NCBI RefSeq assembly: GCF_019320115.1
Contig: NC_089598.1
Location: 83,162,059-83,226,058, forward strand
Direction of reading: 5' to 3'
DNA length: 64,000 nucleotides
Source: Miscanthus floridulus
Taxonomy: Eukaryota > Streptophyta > Magnoliopsida > Poales > Poaceae
In this document: positions 12,230 to 23,313 of the stretch, piece after piece
How the letters are laid out: the number at the start of each line of letters is the position of its first letter
How positions within the stretch are numbered: position 1 is the first letter of the stretch
The notes under the pieces: model-generated
Databases searched by the model: none
What the model was told of the DNA's origin: nothing
The model's input: only the letters and a program-made list of their open reading frames with translations
Position numbers and translations under genes: made by a program

Positions 12230-14028
12230 TGTGTCGCCACAAAAATTTGTCCTATGCCGAGGGCACACGAGCAAGCCGGAAGGGTCCGATCGATGGAGCT
12301 GTAGATCCACCTGGCTTCAACGCAGGGGTGGTCAATCCTACGTACTTCTCTCGAGACATGCTAGTCAAATTGACCCTGCAATTGACAAGGAGAGAAAGCT
12401 AATCAGTAATTTAAGGCGGAACGTGCCGGTGTTGCCAGACAATCCTAAATGTGCGTCTCTGAGAGCCGATATGAAAGGAGATCGACTAAAGAGTCGATTC
12501 CAGCATACTCATAAGAATAAATCAGTTAAAGCTCATGGGGTTGTGTAAGAAAAATCGGTTATCATTCAGGGTGAATATCGTTATTTAGACAAATATTAGT
12601 CAATGGTAATAAGATGTCAATAATAATTAGTTTATGTTAAGCCAATGACTGCAAGTAACCGAATCCCTTTTATATAAAAGAAACAGCTCATCATCATTTA
12701 ACCATTTAATAAAGATAAATCTACTGAACATATTAGATCTCATCTATCGCTATGACCAGTGGGGCATGAGGCAGAATCATGCAGGCCGTAGAAACAACAA
12801 TCGATTCGATGACCCTAACTTATTACTAATATCAGTGGGGCATGAGGCACAATCATGCAGACCGTAATACAATAATAAGATCATTGGGCTAACACATCTT
12901 TCAACATATCTTTACTTCAACGGTCTCGTGACGTGAACTGTTCGTGAAAGCACTCGATATCGGCTAAAACAGCCGATTCAGGCATAGCGCACAGTTAAAG
13001 TCATGCCCTATCAGGAATAGATCTACCAAATAACGATCCCCACTCCACGGTGCTAACAGTGGGGTGTGAGGCAGAATCACACATGCCATGATAACGGGCC
13101 ATGAAACGGTTTTCGCTAGCCAATAGATCTACTCAAGATCAGACATGCCTTAACCGCACACTATGCACGATCAAGATTGACATAAAACAGCCGATAAAAC
13201 ATAACTCATCGTTTAAAGTGCAGATTATATCAAATTTAGATTAACAAACGATGGGTTAAAAAGGATATAAGGCCGATCTAGATCAATCTCAATCGGGCGA
13301 AGTGATATTGTTGTAATCAAAATAAATAATGAAAGCAATAAGCAATATCGGTAACTTAATGAATCTATCCGAAGGAACGTCACCCTTAGATAGAGCCGAT
13401 AACTTGACCTTAATCTAGTTCGAGCAGTGGAGGTCGACCGGATCGATGTAGCCGTACTTGAACTAAACAAGAGTCGATAACTAACTTATATCAGAGTCGC
13501 AGTGGAGGTCGACCGGATCGATACAGCCGTATAAACAGAACTATAAGCCATGACAGTACAGACAAGCCGGAGGTCGGCCGGACCGATGTAGCCCTGCTCG
13601 CTGAAGAACTCGCCGAGATCTACTCTACTCCTACTCCTAAGGGGTGGCCGGAGCCGAAAAAAGTAAGTAACTTGTATTTGATTGATTGTGTGTCCTTTTA
13701 CAATAGCCGGGGGTCCAATATTTATCCGGAGCCTAGATATGAATCCTACTCGAGCACGACTCATTACAATCTTCGGCATAGACGAAAACATTTCTAATTT
13801 AAGATAACTTGAACCCTAATCTTTTTCTTTTTGTAGAGTCCGACATGTAGTTTTCTGGCGCCAACCGTAGCTCATCATCGCTATCTGCTGACGTCATCCA
13901 AAGCGATCCGATTCCAGAGTCGTATCTGAATCAGTTGATATCAGTCCTTATGCAATCGGTTCCTTGATCGACACAATTTTGGAAGCTTTGAGTTCCCACG
14001 TTTTTCTCTCCAAATTTTGGTGTAAACA
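12230..14028 (-). repeat. 5' LTR of the gag-pro element (1.8 kb)
   Basis: On the minus strand the LTR begins TGTTTACACCAAAATTTGG at 14028 and ends GGCGACACA at 12230, giving canonical TG..CA ends with a short inverted repeat. The adjoining leader reads TGTTCTGGCACGCC. Inside are short repeats: CAGTGGGG(C/T)(A/G)TGAGGC recurs near 12758, 12832 and 13060, and GCAGTGGAGGTCGACCGG recurs at 13424 and 13499 with a third weaker copy near 13568. These look like LTR-internal amplification. Confidence 0.75.
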
Positions 14029-15080
14029 GTTCTTTTAACCGAACAAAATCCATGTGTGGCAATAGCACATCCTTTTAGCAGTTCTTTCAAATTTCAAAAC
14101 TCTACCAGCTGCATTATGACAGGAACAAAGTTTTAGCATATACAAGAATGTGTAGCAGGAATTTCTGATTAAGTTTGTGTGGCAACTGGCAACCTGAATA
14201 ACTGAACATTTTGTTGTGTTCAAAATCCACACATGGTTATATTAGTTACCAACTGTGAATCCTGCATCATATCACTTCATGCTTCTTACTTGAGACAAAG
14301 CACTAAGGTAGTAGAACTAAGCCATCCTTTTAGGGCACGTAGTAGTTGACTTGAGCTGTCATGCATTTGTTATCATCTACGTTTTCGCTTTCGAGTAACT
14401 AATTAAACAGATGAATTGGACCCTGCTGATTTTTTTCAGGCAGCTAAGCATGAAAAAGGGTGTTATATAGGGACATTTTTTATCAGTTCCCCTTCTCTTT
14501 AACTACATAAACTGCATATGCGTTCGTTGGTCTGGTTTTTCTAGACCAACCGGCTACTCCTCCTCACAAAACACTGCTAATCAACCAGCCGCTACAGTGT
14601 TTCTCTCTCATAAAACCAGCCAGTTTCAGCCAAGTTTCAAACCAGCGAACAGGGCCATATAATGATCTCTCCCACACGGCTGTTTTGGAAACGTGTCAAC
14701 AACCCAAATCAATAGCGCAATGGGAGCATGGCTGCATGGGGGCAATCTATATATTATATAATAAACTGGAAATAAATTTGCGTAACTATGTATTATTCCC
14801 CTTGCCCAGTTACCTGATCAATGAAAACTACAAATCCACAAGCTCCAATCGAGTTGGAACCCCGCAAGATGGCACAATGTTTAGAGGGGGCTACACTGCA
14901 GCGGCTGAAAACTTGAAGTGCAACCGAAAAATAAGAAATGTGTGCTTTTGTGATGTAAAACAAAGGATAACTCACCGTCTGCCACAATGTTTAGAGGGGG
15001 CTATTACATACTTAATTATTTGATGAGGAATAAATACTTAAGGTAGGGATCACACAAGCGAACACGATACTACTACAGCT
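14029..15080. repeat. Local duplication, copy A
   Basis: This block is copied at 16745-17207 and 21609-21810. Shared stretches include AACCGxACAAAATCCATGTG, CAGCTGCATTATGACAGG, TGTGAATCCTGCATCATATC, the GAATTGGACCC(T/C)GCTG region followed by CAGGCAGCTAAGC, and TTGATGAGGAATAAATA near the right end. Copy A carries a GTTCG-family MITE at about 14517-14657. No gene is seen. Confidence 0.8.
14517..14657. mobile_element. GTTCG-family MITE
   Basis: The ends are GCGTTCGTTGG on the left and CCAGCGAACAGGGCC on the right, with AAACACTG and CTCTCTCATAAAACCAGCC in the interior. Related pieces occur at 17047-17140, 33450-33538, 40951-41066, 42043-42143 and 43880-44010, all with a ..GTTCGC / GCGAAC.. terminus and a TGTGAGAG(G/A)AAAACACTGTT core. 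It is non-coding; superfamily unknown (hAT-like is a guess). Confidence 0.65.
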
Positions 15081-15154
15081 TAGGGTAGCTGTATCCTACG
15101 CACACACAACAGGATGCTTGTAGATTATTAATCTCTTCTGCTTCTGCACTAGTT

Positions 15155-15656
15155 CTCCGCCGTCTCGTCCTCGTCGTCGGTGACCCTCCTTTTCGTCAAC
15201 CGCATAACCCAGTTGCAAGTACCGGTTGATGATGGCCTTCTCATAAGGTCTTGTTAGCAATAGTGGTACTAAGGCTTTGTTTAGATTGGAGTTAGGAATT
15301 AGTATTTAGCACTGTAGCACTTTCGTTTGTATTTGACAATTATTGTCCAATCATGGCCTAACTAGGCTCAAAAGATTCGTCTCGTAATTTACAATCAAAC
15401 TATGTAATTAGTTATTTTTTTATCTACATTTAATACTCCATGCATATATCCAAAGATTTGATATGATAGAGAGAGTGAAAAAACTTGCAATCTAAACCAG
15501 GCCTAATGTCATAAATGTCGCGAACTCTCTTAGAATATTTGGCCACCACATCGTCAGGGACGATAACATCTATTGTCTTCTTTGTCATCAACAGGTCGAT
15601 GGCTGCCTGCGGAAACATATCTGGACCACTTTCTTCCACTTCTTCTCATCAGTCCC
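15155..15656 (-). pseudogene. Decayed paralogue of the 29.7-kb hypothetical gene
   Basis: On the minus strand the frame gives MFPQAAIDLLMTKKTIDVIV and then DDVVAKYSKRVRDI, matching MFPQAIIDLLM..IIPDDVLATYHQRDRDI of the gene at 29716-30315. After a MITE interruption (15273-15503) it resumes as YEKAIINRYLQLGYAVDEKE, matching YDQAIINQYLELGYAVDENE. A frameshift separates VDEKE from the rest of the C-terminus, and another precedes MFPQ. The N-terminal half is missing. It is a broken copy, part of an apparent duplication of the divergent gene pair. Confidence 0.85.
15273..15503. mobile_element. MITE inserted in the decayed paralogue
   Basis: The ends GGCTTTGTTTAGATTG and CAATCTAAACCAGGCC form inverted repeats and are flanked by TAA at 15270-15272 and 15504-15506. 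The interior (CATGGCCTAACTAGGCTC, GATTCGTCTCGTAAT) matches the MITE at 2650-2890. It interrupts the pseudogene reading frame, so it arrived after or during decay of that gene. Confidence 0.85.
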
Positions 15657-15697
15657 ACTCTTCTACCTCTCTGAACTATTGCGCTGTAGTTTGATTT

Positions 15698-15980
15698 TCT
15701 TATATCTAACTCTAAAACCAAACATCTTACCTCACCAACTCTTAAAACCATTCAAATTATCTCTCTATCATGAATGTATTCCTTTTTAGTTGAAAAATTC
15801 AGTAAATACTTGATAAGGTTTATAAACCACATAAAATGTCTCTAAACTTTTAAAATTTTAAAAAAAAAGATTCTAGAGATATAGAGGGACATGGCAATCA
15901 TCCAAACAAAATACTTAAAGGTCATGAAAATATCTCTAGATGCTTAAAAACAGATTTAGCTATAGGAAAATTTAAAAGAT
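15698..15980. repeat. Dispersed AT-rich repeat, copy 2
   Basis: Second copy of the repeat at 4020-4315, same orientation and order of blocks. From 15980 to 16745 the DNA is AT-rich and shows no gene or clear repeat. Confidence 0.75.
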
Positions 15981-16744
15981 ATATAGAAAAATCTAGATTT
16001 TTTTAAAAACATTCTAATTGATATGTAAACAAGTTTAGAAAAAATTGAAACAAAAAACAAAATACACAATAAGCACAAATGCATAGCATGAGTGCATTCA
16101 ACATTAATTATGTCACATTCATGCTGGTTGCATCTCATATTTAGCCATGCAAAGTTTTGAAAACATGTATACACATCAATTAGAACATTTTAAAAATTTT
16201 CTAGATATTTTTCTCAATTTCCTAGAGCTAAGCCTACTCATGAGTCCTGATAATTTTTTGTTCAATAATAGGTGTTAATTTTGGAAACATATTTATGAGG
16301 ATTAAGCCAAGTTTTGTTGATACAAGTCTAGGATACTGACATTTTTTTATCCAACGGATGGGAGAGTTGCCCATCATTATGTTAAGAAGGAAAAGCAAAT
16401 ACAAACAGACCCATAAAGGCCTTAAAACATGGACAGAACACACACACCCTTACACTCTGAAGGACCTCAAAGGTAAAAAGGATTACATTTGTGCCTAGGT
16501 AGAAACAAGAGTGGCAACCAAAGACCATCAACGAGACCAAGAAATATTCATGACTGGAGTCATTCCAGCTCAGAAGATGAGAAAGTCCTCTCATGAGACA
16601 TTATCAAGTTATTTTTTAAAATGGAAATAATAATGCCGGTTCAAGCCATGAAAACATGGATCTTATTTACAAGACAACTAAAGATGAGATTGTGGAGCAA
16701 GGGATGTGTTCATGGTGAACCTTAGATTCACTTACTTTAGCTAT

Positions 16745-17207
16745 GTTTTTTTAACCGGACAAAATCCATGTGTGGCAATAGCACATCCTTTTAGCAGTTC
16801 TTTCAAAATTCAAAATATATTCTACCAGCTGCATTATGACAGGAACAAAGTTTCAGCATATACAAGAATCTGTAGCAGGAATTTTGGATTAAGTTGGTGT
16901 GGCAACTGGCAGCTTGAATAACTTAACATTTTGTTGTGGTCAACAGCCACACATAGTTAGTTACCAACTGTGAATCCTGCATCATATCACTTCATGCTTC
17001 TTACTTAGACAAAGCGCTAAGGTAGCAGAACTAAGCCATCCTTTTAGGAATTCTGGAGAAATTTGTGAGAGGAAAATACTGTTCCGGATGAAAAAAGAAG
17101 CGGATCAAGCCGAGTTTAAGAGCACGCGAACGGAGCCTAAGTAGAAGCTGACATGCATTTGTTCGAGTACTGAACAGATGAATTGGACCCCGCTGTTTTT
17201 TTTTCAG
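16745..17207. repeat. Local duplication, copy B, left part
   Basis: This matches copy A (14034-14450) from AACCGGACAAAATCC to GAATTGGACCCCGCTG..TTCAG. It differs by a half MITE of the GTTCG family at about 17047-17140 that is absent from copy A. The copy is interrupted at 17207 by the 4.4-kb LTR-like insertion and resumes at 21609. Confidence 0.8.
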
Positions 17208-20200
17208 TGTAACACCTCTAGTGTTACGAGCTTGCTTAGCATCAAGATTTAGACCTAAGAGGATTTACCGAAACGATTTTCTCGGATTTAAAAATTTAAC
17301 TTATGTTTAAAAGTGTCATTTTGGCGAATTATATGGAACAACGGGTTGATTAATTCCTAGATGTTTTGTTTCAACGGGTTAGACGTATGGACTAGTGTAT
17401 GAAATGTGTAGTGGTTGAAATTAATTAGGTTTAGGCATATTAAAAATTACGGCATAAGCGCTAAAGGTTGTTAGTTCTAGCTAAGTTATTACTCTCTCTA
17501 CATCGGAAACGATAGTAGGCAATGCCATTTTGGCATTCGATTTCAATAGAAATGGTTAAGCCCTACATCTATGTTTTCGCACGACCGGTTGCAGTTTGGT
17601 GTATACTAGGACGTAGTGCAGGTCGTGGTTACGTTAGAGTTACGACGCTCACGCAAAAATTGACCGAACTTTGCTAGAACGCGTTGACCAAGTCATTGGC
17701 GCTCTGTTCGTGAACCGGCACCTGTAACAAGCGATCTTCGCCGCTCATCTCAACTACCTTGCTCGCGTCCTTGCTGCTGTCCTCGTCTTTGCCCTCCCGC
17801 TCACTCTCTCTCTCGTCTGCTCTGTTTGGTGCTGCTGCCACTACTGGACGAGCGCAATCGGTGCCATGTGAGCATGCTCCCTCGCGTCCTTGTTCTGGTG
17901 TGTGTTAAAGCAAGATGACCGAGCTCGCTTCTTGAACCGATCCATCGCGCAAGGGCATCATAAGGTGAGCACGTGGCCCTGCTCCTGCCCACATTGTGTC
18001 CACTCCCTTCCCTGTGCGGGCACATGCGTGTCTCTGCTGGCCACGCTGCGCCATCCTGCCCTGTCCCCTCGTCATGCTTGAAATTGGTGGCGAGTTCGCA
18101 CAAGTTTCGTTGCTCTTCCTCTCACGTCGGTTTTCTCTCACTGTCCGCTCTCTCTCTCTACTGCCAACCACCGGTGCCGATGTCGCCGAGCCGCTGCTTG
18201 CTCATTTCCCTCCCTCTACTTGCCTCTATCGAGTCGGCGCACGCCATGCCCGCTGCCCCACAGCGCGCGCCATGGCCACGTTGCCGTCGCCAGGGCCTCT
18301 CCTACGCGAGCCCCATGGCCTGCTTGGGACCGCTGCCCCTTCGGTGCGTCGAGCCCGTGCTGCCGCGCCCCGCTGCTGTGCCACCCCTTGTCGGCGTCGC
18401 TCGTCCACCACGGCACCACCTCGCCAGCCGGTTCGTCCATGCCCCACCGTGGCCGGCCAGCTCTCCCGGCCAGGTCCGGCTCGCCGCCTTCCCTGCTCCC
18501 TGCTGACTCACGCGAGCACCCGTCCTAAAAAAACGCCACCGCCCTGGCCTGCGCCGAGCTCCGCACCGCCTCCCTGCCCGACTATCGCGTGAACTCCAGC
18601 CGTTGTGCAGCTGCCGCCTCGCCTTCGCGTTACGGACGCCATGGACGCCGTAGCCTCGCCATCGTGTCAACGGAAGCCACGACGGCTCCTGCTCGGGCCT
18701 TCGTCGTGCTGCTTGCACGTGGCCAGGCCGTTGCGCCCTGCCCTGGCATAAGCAGGGTCTAGCCGGGGGCGCGCCGTGTCCGCCCGGTGCCTGGGAGCCC
18801 AGCCTTGCCAGCCTCTACGCCCTGCAGCACCATCGCCGCCAGCTGTCGACCGTCGCGCCCACCGCTACGTGCGGGTGCGTCTCTGTGGGCCACGGTGGGG
18901 AGAGCTTTGGCCACACTTGTGCGTGTCCAGGTTCGCCGCTGCCCCACGCCGTCTCGCCACCACCGGCGGGTGCGCTGGATGGACGAATTTTGGTCGCCGG
19001 AGCTGCCGTCCTCTGCTCCTCTACTTCACCGAAGGAGGGAGAAGGTGAATAGAAACTAATACAGGGTTCTCATTGCTAAATATGTGACCCGCGTTAATAG
19101 TGTTGAATAGTGCTAATGACCTGCGGGTGGATTAAGTAAATGAAAGAGGGCCTCGGTGCAAAATTGGCGCCACCGTCGCTAGGTTTTCCTTCGTGGGCTG
19201 GCTTGCTGGGCCGCCGCCTACGCCGCGCCGTGGGCCATGCCTGTGGTCGCGCGTGCGTTGCCTGTCCGCGCGCTGGGCCGTCCTACCGGTTACTGTGCGC
19301 CTGGGCCGCTCACACCCGCGCCCGCGCCCCGCCTGTCTAGGCCGCCGACTCCACTGGACCGCATGTGTTCGTTTCGCGTTGGGCCGAGGTTGTTGACGCC
19401 GTCCCATTTCGATTTGTAGAGCAATTTCCGAGTTAGCTTATAAGGTAAATTTGTAAATTAAAAAAAATATGTAGGTATCCAAAAATAGTGAAACCAATTT
19501 TGTTAGGCTCCTAAAATCATGTTCTATCTGTTAGCGTAATTAGTTTATCTAGTTTTAAAATGTTTTTAGGGTTGCTTTAATTATTTTAAAATATTTAATA
19601 TTATTAAAATATAAACTTGTAGAAATTTTTGTGATAAATCGGTGATAGTGTTGACTCTGAAAATTTTACAGTAAATTACTAACATTATTAGCTGCCCACT
19701 ATAATTTTTGTGACTCCTGAATAATTAGTTTGCTAGATAAATAATAAGGTCTATTTCGAATAAAGATTAAATCGATAGAACGGAATAACGAAACAATTTG
19801 GGTTTGTATAACTAAAACAATTGTTGGGAGATAACACCTTTCTCGACGATGTTGATACGTGGATTAGTATGTTAGTCCTTAGGGCTGGCTTGTTAGTTCG
19901 CAGTATGTACTCTGTGTTAAGAGTTATTGTTACCTGGTTAATTAATTGTTGCATCACCTCTGCATCGCATTGCATATCATAATAGCAACGACGGTGGATC
20001 GATGGTATCAAACAGAATAGCTGACAAGATGGTGCCAGGGATCAGGACACGAAGATGGAATGCTAACTTTTGATTATATTTTACCCAGACAAGCTTCGAT
20101 GCATAACCCATACTTTTTCTGCACTTTAAATTATATTTGTGCATTAAGTTTTCAAGAGTTGAATGAAACCTACTTGCATATATAAATATCTTTATCTATG

Positions 20201-21608
20201 AGTCTTACTATTATGACAGGATCGTGTAGATTGCCATGCTACAGGACTCTGATAGAAGTCGAGTGATTGTCTGTCACTTACGAGAGATAGGAAATATATT
20301 ACTGTATTATTATCAATTGGAAAATATAAATGGTGGAAAAGAAAAATAGTGACCGGGTAGGGATATGTGTTAGATATTGGTGGATGTAAGGGGTTGTGTC
20401 CTGCGGCCAACGAGGCATAGCTTGGTTATACTATTTTTCCTATCTATGTCGGTTAAGGACCGGCCGTTGCATTGGACTCTAGGCAAGTCATAGACTTATT
20501 ATCTCGAGCACATACTTTGATATAGGCGCAGAGAAGACTTGTTACTCTCTTGTCATGGGTTCCGGCTCTTTCCGGACCGACTGTCAAGGTGGTTTTTGGG
20601 TGGAGGTCCTTACACCGCACTGAGTCCGGGACTCAGGGGGAGGGGGCTTGGAGTCCCAGTTTGGACGGGGACCTGGACCCCGTGACAGGAGGATAGTGGG
20701 TTGGTCCTGTTTGTGCCTGGGGTACAAGCGGGGCGTGTGTTTTCGGGGTATCCAACTGGGGCATTGATTCACGAATCGCCGGACAATCCGATACGGCTTG
20801 TCTACGGTCTAGCAACGTAGTCAGAATTGGAAAGATGAAAGATGGTAAAAGAAAATCTGATTGCTTACCATATGCTTGAAAGTAGCATATGTGCTTACAT
20901 AGAATAGTTAGTTAATGAACTAATGCACTGCTAATAAAATCAAATATAAGGATGCACTTTTAGTAATGCTCCTGCAGATGCAATAAACCCACAAGCCAGA
21001 TAAACTTGCATATCCTTGGAATCTTTTCTTTCCTCCTGTCGGGTAAGTCTTGCTAAATATAATTGAGTACTCATGGTTTTATTTCCCCCTGTTGTAGGTG
21101 ACAGGTGGATGCTAGAGCTGACTCTTGTGTATGGATTTCTTTTGGTGGGCTCAGAGAGGATTTCCTTACGCTGCGATCATAGTTTAACTTTTAACTCTTA
21201 CTAAACGTTTTTATAAATGTAAGTTTTATAATCTGTTGTGATAGTTTATATATCAATGTTTCATCATGTTATGAGTAGATATTTATTTCCGCGGTAACTA
21301 TGATCGCATGTTTATATTCCGCTGTTAAATTAAATTATTCATAACTCTGATAACATGTTTATATTTCGCTATTAAAAATAATAAATATTATATTCTACTG
21401 TTGTATTAAAAGTAATGTAAGAAATGGTTAATAATGATGTAAGCTTTATTCTCTCATTTGTGCTCCTGATGGGAAAATATGGATTTTCGGGTTCTCCCCT
21501 GGAGTGTGCCCGACAGAACCGCGTAATTTGGTGCCCTCCCTTAAGTACTTAGTGTCTAATGGAATACGAGTACTCCTGAAAGATATTAGATTAAGCGGTT
21601 CTGCCATG
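17208..21608 (+). mobile_element. 4.4-kb LTR-like insertion (solo LTR or LARD-like)
   Basis: The insertion starts TGTAACACCTCTAGTGTTAC and is bracketed by TTCAG at 17203-17207 and 21609-21613; comparison with copy A (CAGGCAGCTAAGC contiguous at about 14449) proves the insertion site. The last bases before the duplication are CTGCCATG, so the canonical CA end lies 2 bp short of it. Inside is a GC-rich stretch (about 17.75-19.4 kb) with overlapping meaningless open frames, then AT-rich DNA. No gag, pol or transposase is visible. A single very long LTR is my favoured reading. Confidence 0.6.
21515..21608. repeat. Inverted repeat at the insertion's right end
   Basis: CAGAACCGCGTAAT near 21515 and ATTAAGCGGTTCTG near 21593 are near-perfect inverted copies separated by about 65 bp. 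They could fold into a hairpin at the right end of the insertion. Role unknown; a chance sequence or a polyadenylation or terminal structure are possible. Confidence 0.55.
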
Positions 21609-21810
21609 TTCAGGCAGCTAAGCGTGAAAACCAGCTTCTACCACATTTAGGCAGATACATAACAAAATGGATGAAAAAAAGCTTTTAAATACATAACAAA
21701 ATAGATAAATAAAAAAACTCAAAATAATTTATAGTTTGAAACGGAGGGAGTACTTATTTGATGAGGAATAAATATTCAAGGTAGATAGATCACACACGAG
21801 CACGATTATC
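21609..21810. repeat. Local duplication, copy B, right part
   Basis: The block continues copy B from TTCAGGCAGCTAAGCGTGAAAA to TTGATGAGGAATAAATATTCAAGG and the ..GATCACACACGAGCACGA end, matching copy A 14449-15070. A stub ending AAACGGAGGGAGTA near 21752 is the end of a Stowaway-type MITE that is not present in copy A. Confidence 0.75.
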
Positions 21811-22049
21811 CAAAAATCATATCTCTGCTACTTAAAAAGCCTCGGATGTTATCGTCACCGTAATTAGTCGGCCTGCCCCTCCTAATCACGCCCACTCGGA
21901 AAAAAAAAACGGACCCTCGCACGGCCTCCATCCAATAGAAAAAAAAAACGGACCCCTCCTGTATCGCCTGCGACCCGGCTCACCCGCTCTCACGGAGTCA
22001 CGGCTCCCCACGATCCCACGCCGGTCGTCTTCCTCTTCTTCCAAGACGC

Positions 22050-22650
22050 GCTGGACCATGACCACGACGGGGTGAATTCCGTGCTTCGGCCCTCCGCCTC
22101 TTCCTCCTCCGCTGCGTGTCCGACGGGGAGCCGACCACCACATCGCCAGCACCGACGCGAGCACCGACGCCAGCCCCAAGCGCGGGCGCCGTCGTCCTCG
22201 TCCGCCGCCCCGACGTCGCCCTCAACCGCCAGGGTCCGCCACGACGCCGCCCCGGCCTCCTCGACCTGCCCTGCCACCTCCACGTCCTCCAACTGACGTC
22301 GACGACGCGCCCGCCCCCATCGCCGAGCACCCAGCCACCTCCCCGACCTCCCACTGACGCCGCCGACGCCAGGCGCTCAGCTGTCCGCCGCCGCCGCCGC
22401 CGCCGCTGCCGCACGCCAGGCGCTCGAGTCTTTGTTAGTCTGTTCGCCAGATCTTCGACGAGCAACCAACAGGTATGCGCACACCTTCTCTTTCCTTCAT
22501 GGAGTGTGAATTTGTAATCCGGTCTGGTCTAATTAATTACATGTGCTACTAACTTTGAACGCTTTCAAAGATTATCATCCGTACATGTGCATACCCAATA
22601 TCCTTTAGTGGATCCGTGCGCGCGGTTAGGTGTGGTTTGATCTGCTTTGA
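22050..22650 (+). pseudogene. PP2A-like 5' exon and intron segment (partial duplicate)
   Basis: A GC-rich leader ends at AACCAACAG|GTATG (22471/22472) and is followed by an intron-like AT-richer stretch. It is similar to the 5' UTR exon and first intron of the PP2A gene at about 31500-31715: GTTCGCC..GACGAGCA.CCA.CAGGTAT, CCTTCTCTT.CCTTC, CTAACTT.GAACG/C..TTT and ACATGTG.A. No coding exon follows. I infer a truncated copy of the PP2A 5' end, diverged to perhaps 70% identity. A shared promoter module or chance similarity in GC-rich DNA are less likely. Confidence 0.5.
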
Positions 22651-23103
22651 TTTGATCTGCCTTTGTCCTGTCTGCACTGAGTCTAGCCATTTGCTGCTAA
22701 ACTTCAATCAGTGGATTACAGGCTAATTTTTATTTAGCAATCTCCTTTGCATCTGAAGACTTGAATTCAAGCCAATATAAGGCAAAGCATCACAGTTGTT
22801 GATCTCATATTCATAGAGGTGCCATTCCTAGCTGTTGGACGGCTGTGGATCCATGTAATATAAGGCAAAAGCTTCATACACAGGGCTTTATTTAGTCAAA
22901 AAATCGGTATTGCTCCTGCTCTCAGCTTAGGAATGAAGGGGGCTTCCTGAAGAACTTACTTCTATGCGCATTATTCAGTCACAGGAAATTTAGCTTTGAC
23001 AAGCATGTGGTTTAGTCCCTAGCAAATTAGATTTTTTTTAGAAAATAATCTTAATTATAATTTTGTTATGACACAATTTGATTATTACTGGTTCTTTATC
23101 TAA

Positions 23104-23313
23104 AAAATGCTGCTGAATTCATTTTTGAGATCTGTGCAATGGCTGCTTTAGTATTGGCACAAACTGAATTAAATTTTCCTAATAGCAAACCATCTGTTAG
23201 TCTTGGCAAAAATGCTGCTGAATTCATTTCCGGGATCTGTACAATGGCTGCTTTAGTATTGTTACAAACTGAATTAAATTTTCCTAATAGCAAACCATCT
23301 GTTAGTCTTGGCT
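23104..23313. repeat. Two-copy 105-bp tandem repeat
   Basis: The unit begins AATGCTGCTGAATTCATTT and ends CATCTGTTAGTCTTGGC, and occurs at about 23104 and 23209 with about ten differences. The reverse strand is open through both copies because the period is a multiple of three. No protein similarity was recognised. Confidence 0.8.

Larger units (their letters stand above)
8403..14028 (-). mobile_element. Gypsy-type LTR element, gag-protease only, truncated
   Basis: Read on the minus strand the order is: 5' LTR (14028 to 12230), a leader, gag (about 12086 to 9420), an aspartic protease (about 9414 to 8940), then an AT-rich non-coding tail to about 8403. Reverse transcriptase, RNase H, integrase and a second LTR are not seen. 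It is therefore either truncated or a non-autonomous gag-pro element. Several stop codons and frameshifts in gag show it is dead. The right end abuts GTTCT (14029-14033), where the locally duplicated block begins. Confidence 0.75.

Noticed and set aside
17973..18718. Several 130-200-codon overlapping frames on both strands
   Set aside because: All lie in the GC-rich part of the LTR-like insertion, where stop codons are rare by composition; sequences are low-complexity Pro/Arg/Ala.
22072..22517. Protein-coding gene at 22.1-22.5 kb
   Set aside because: Frames are Pro/Arg low-complexity in GC-rich leader DNA; similarity is to the PP2A 5' UTR, not to coding sequence.
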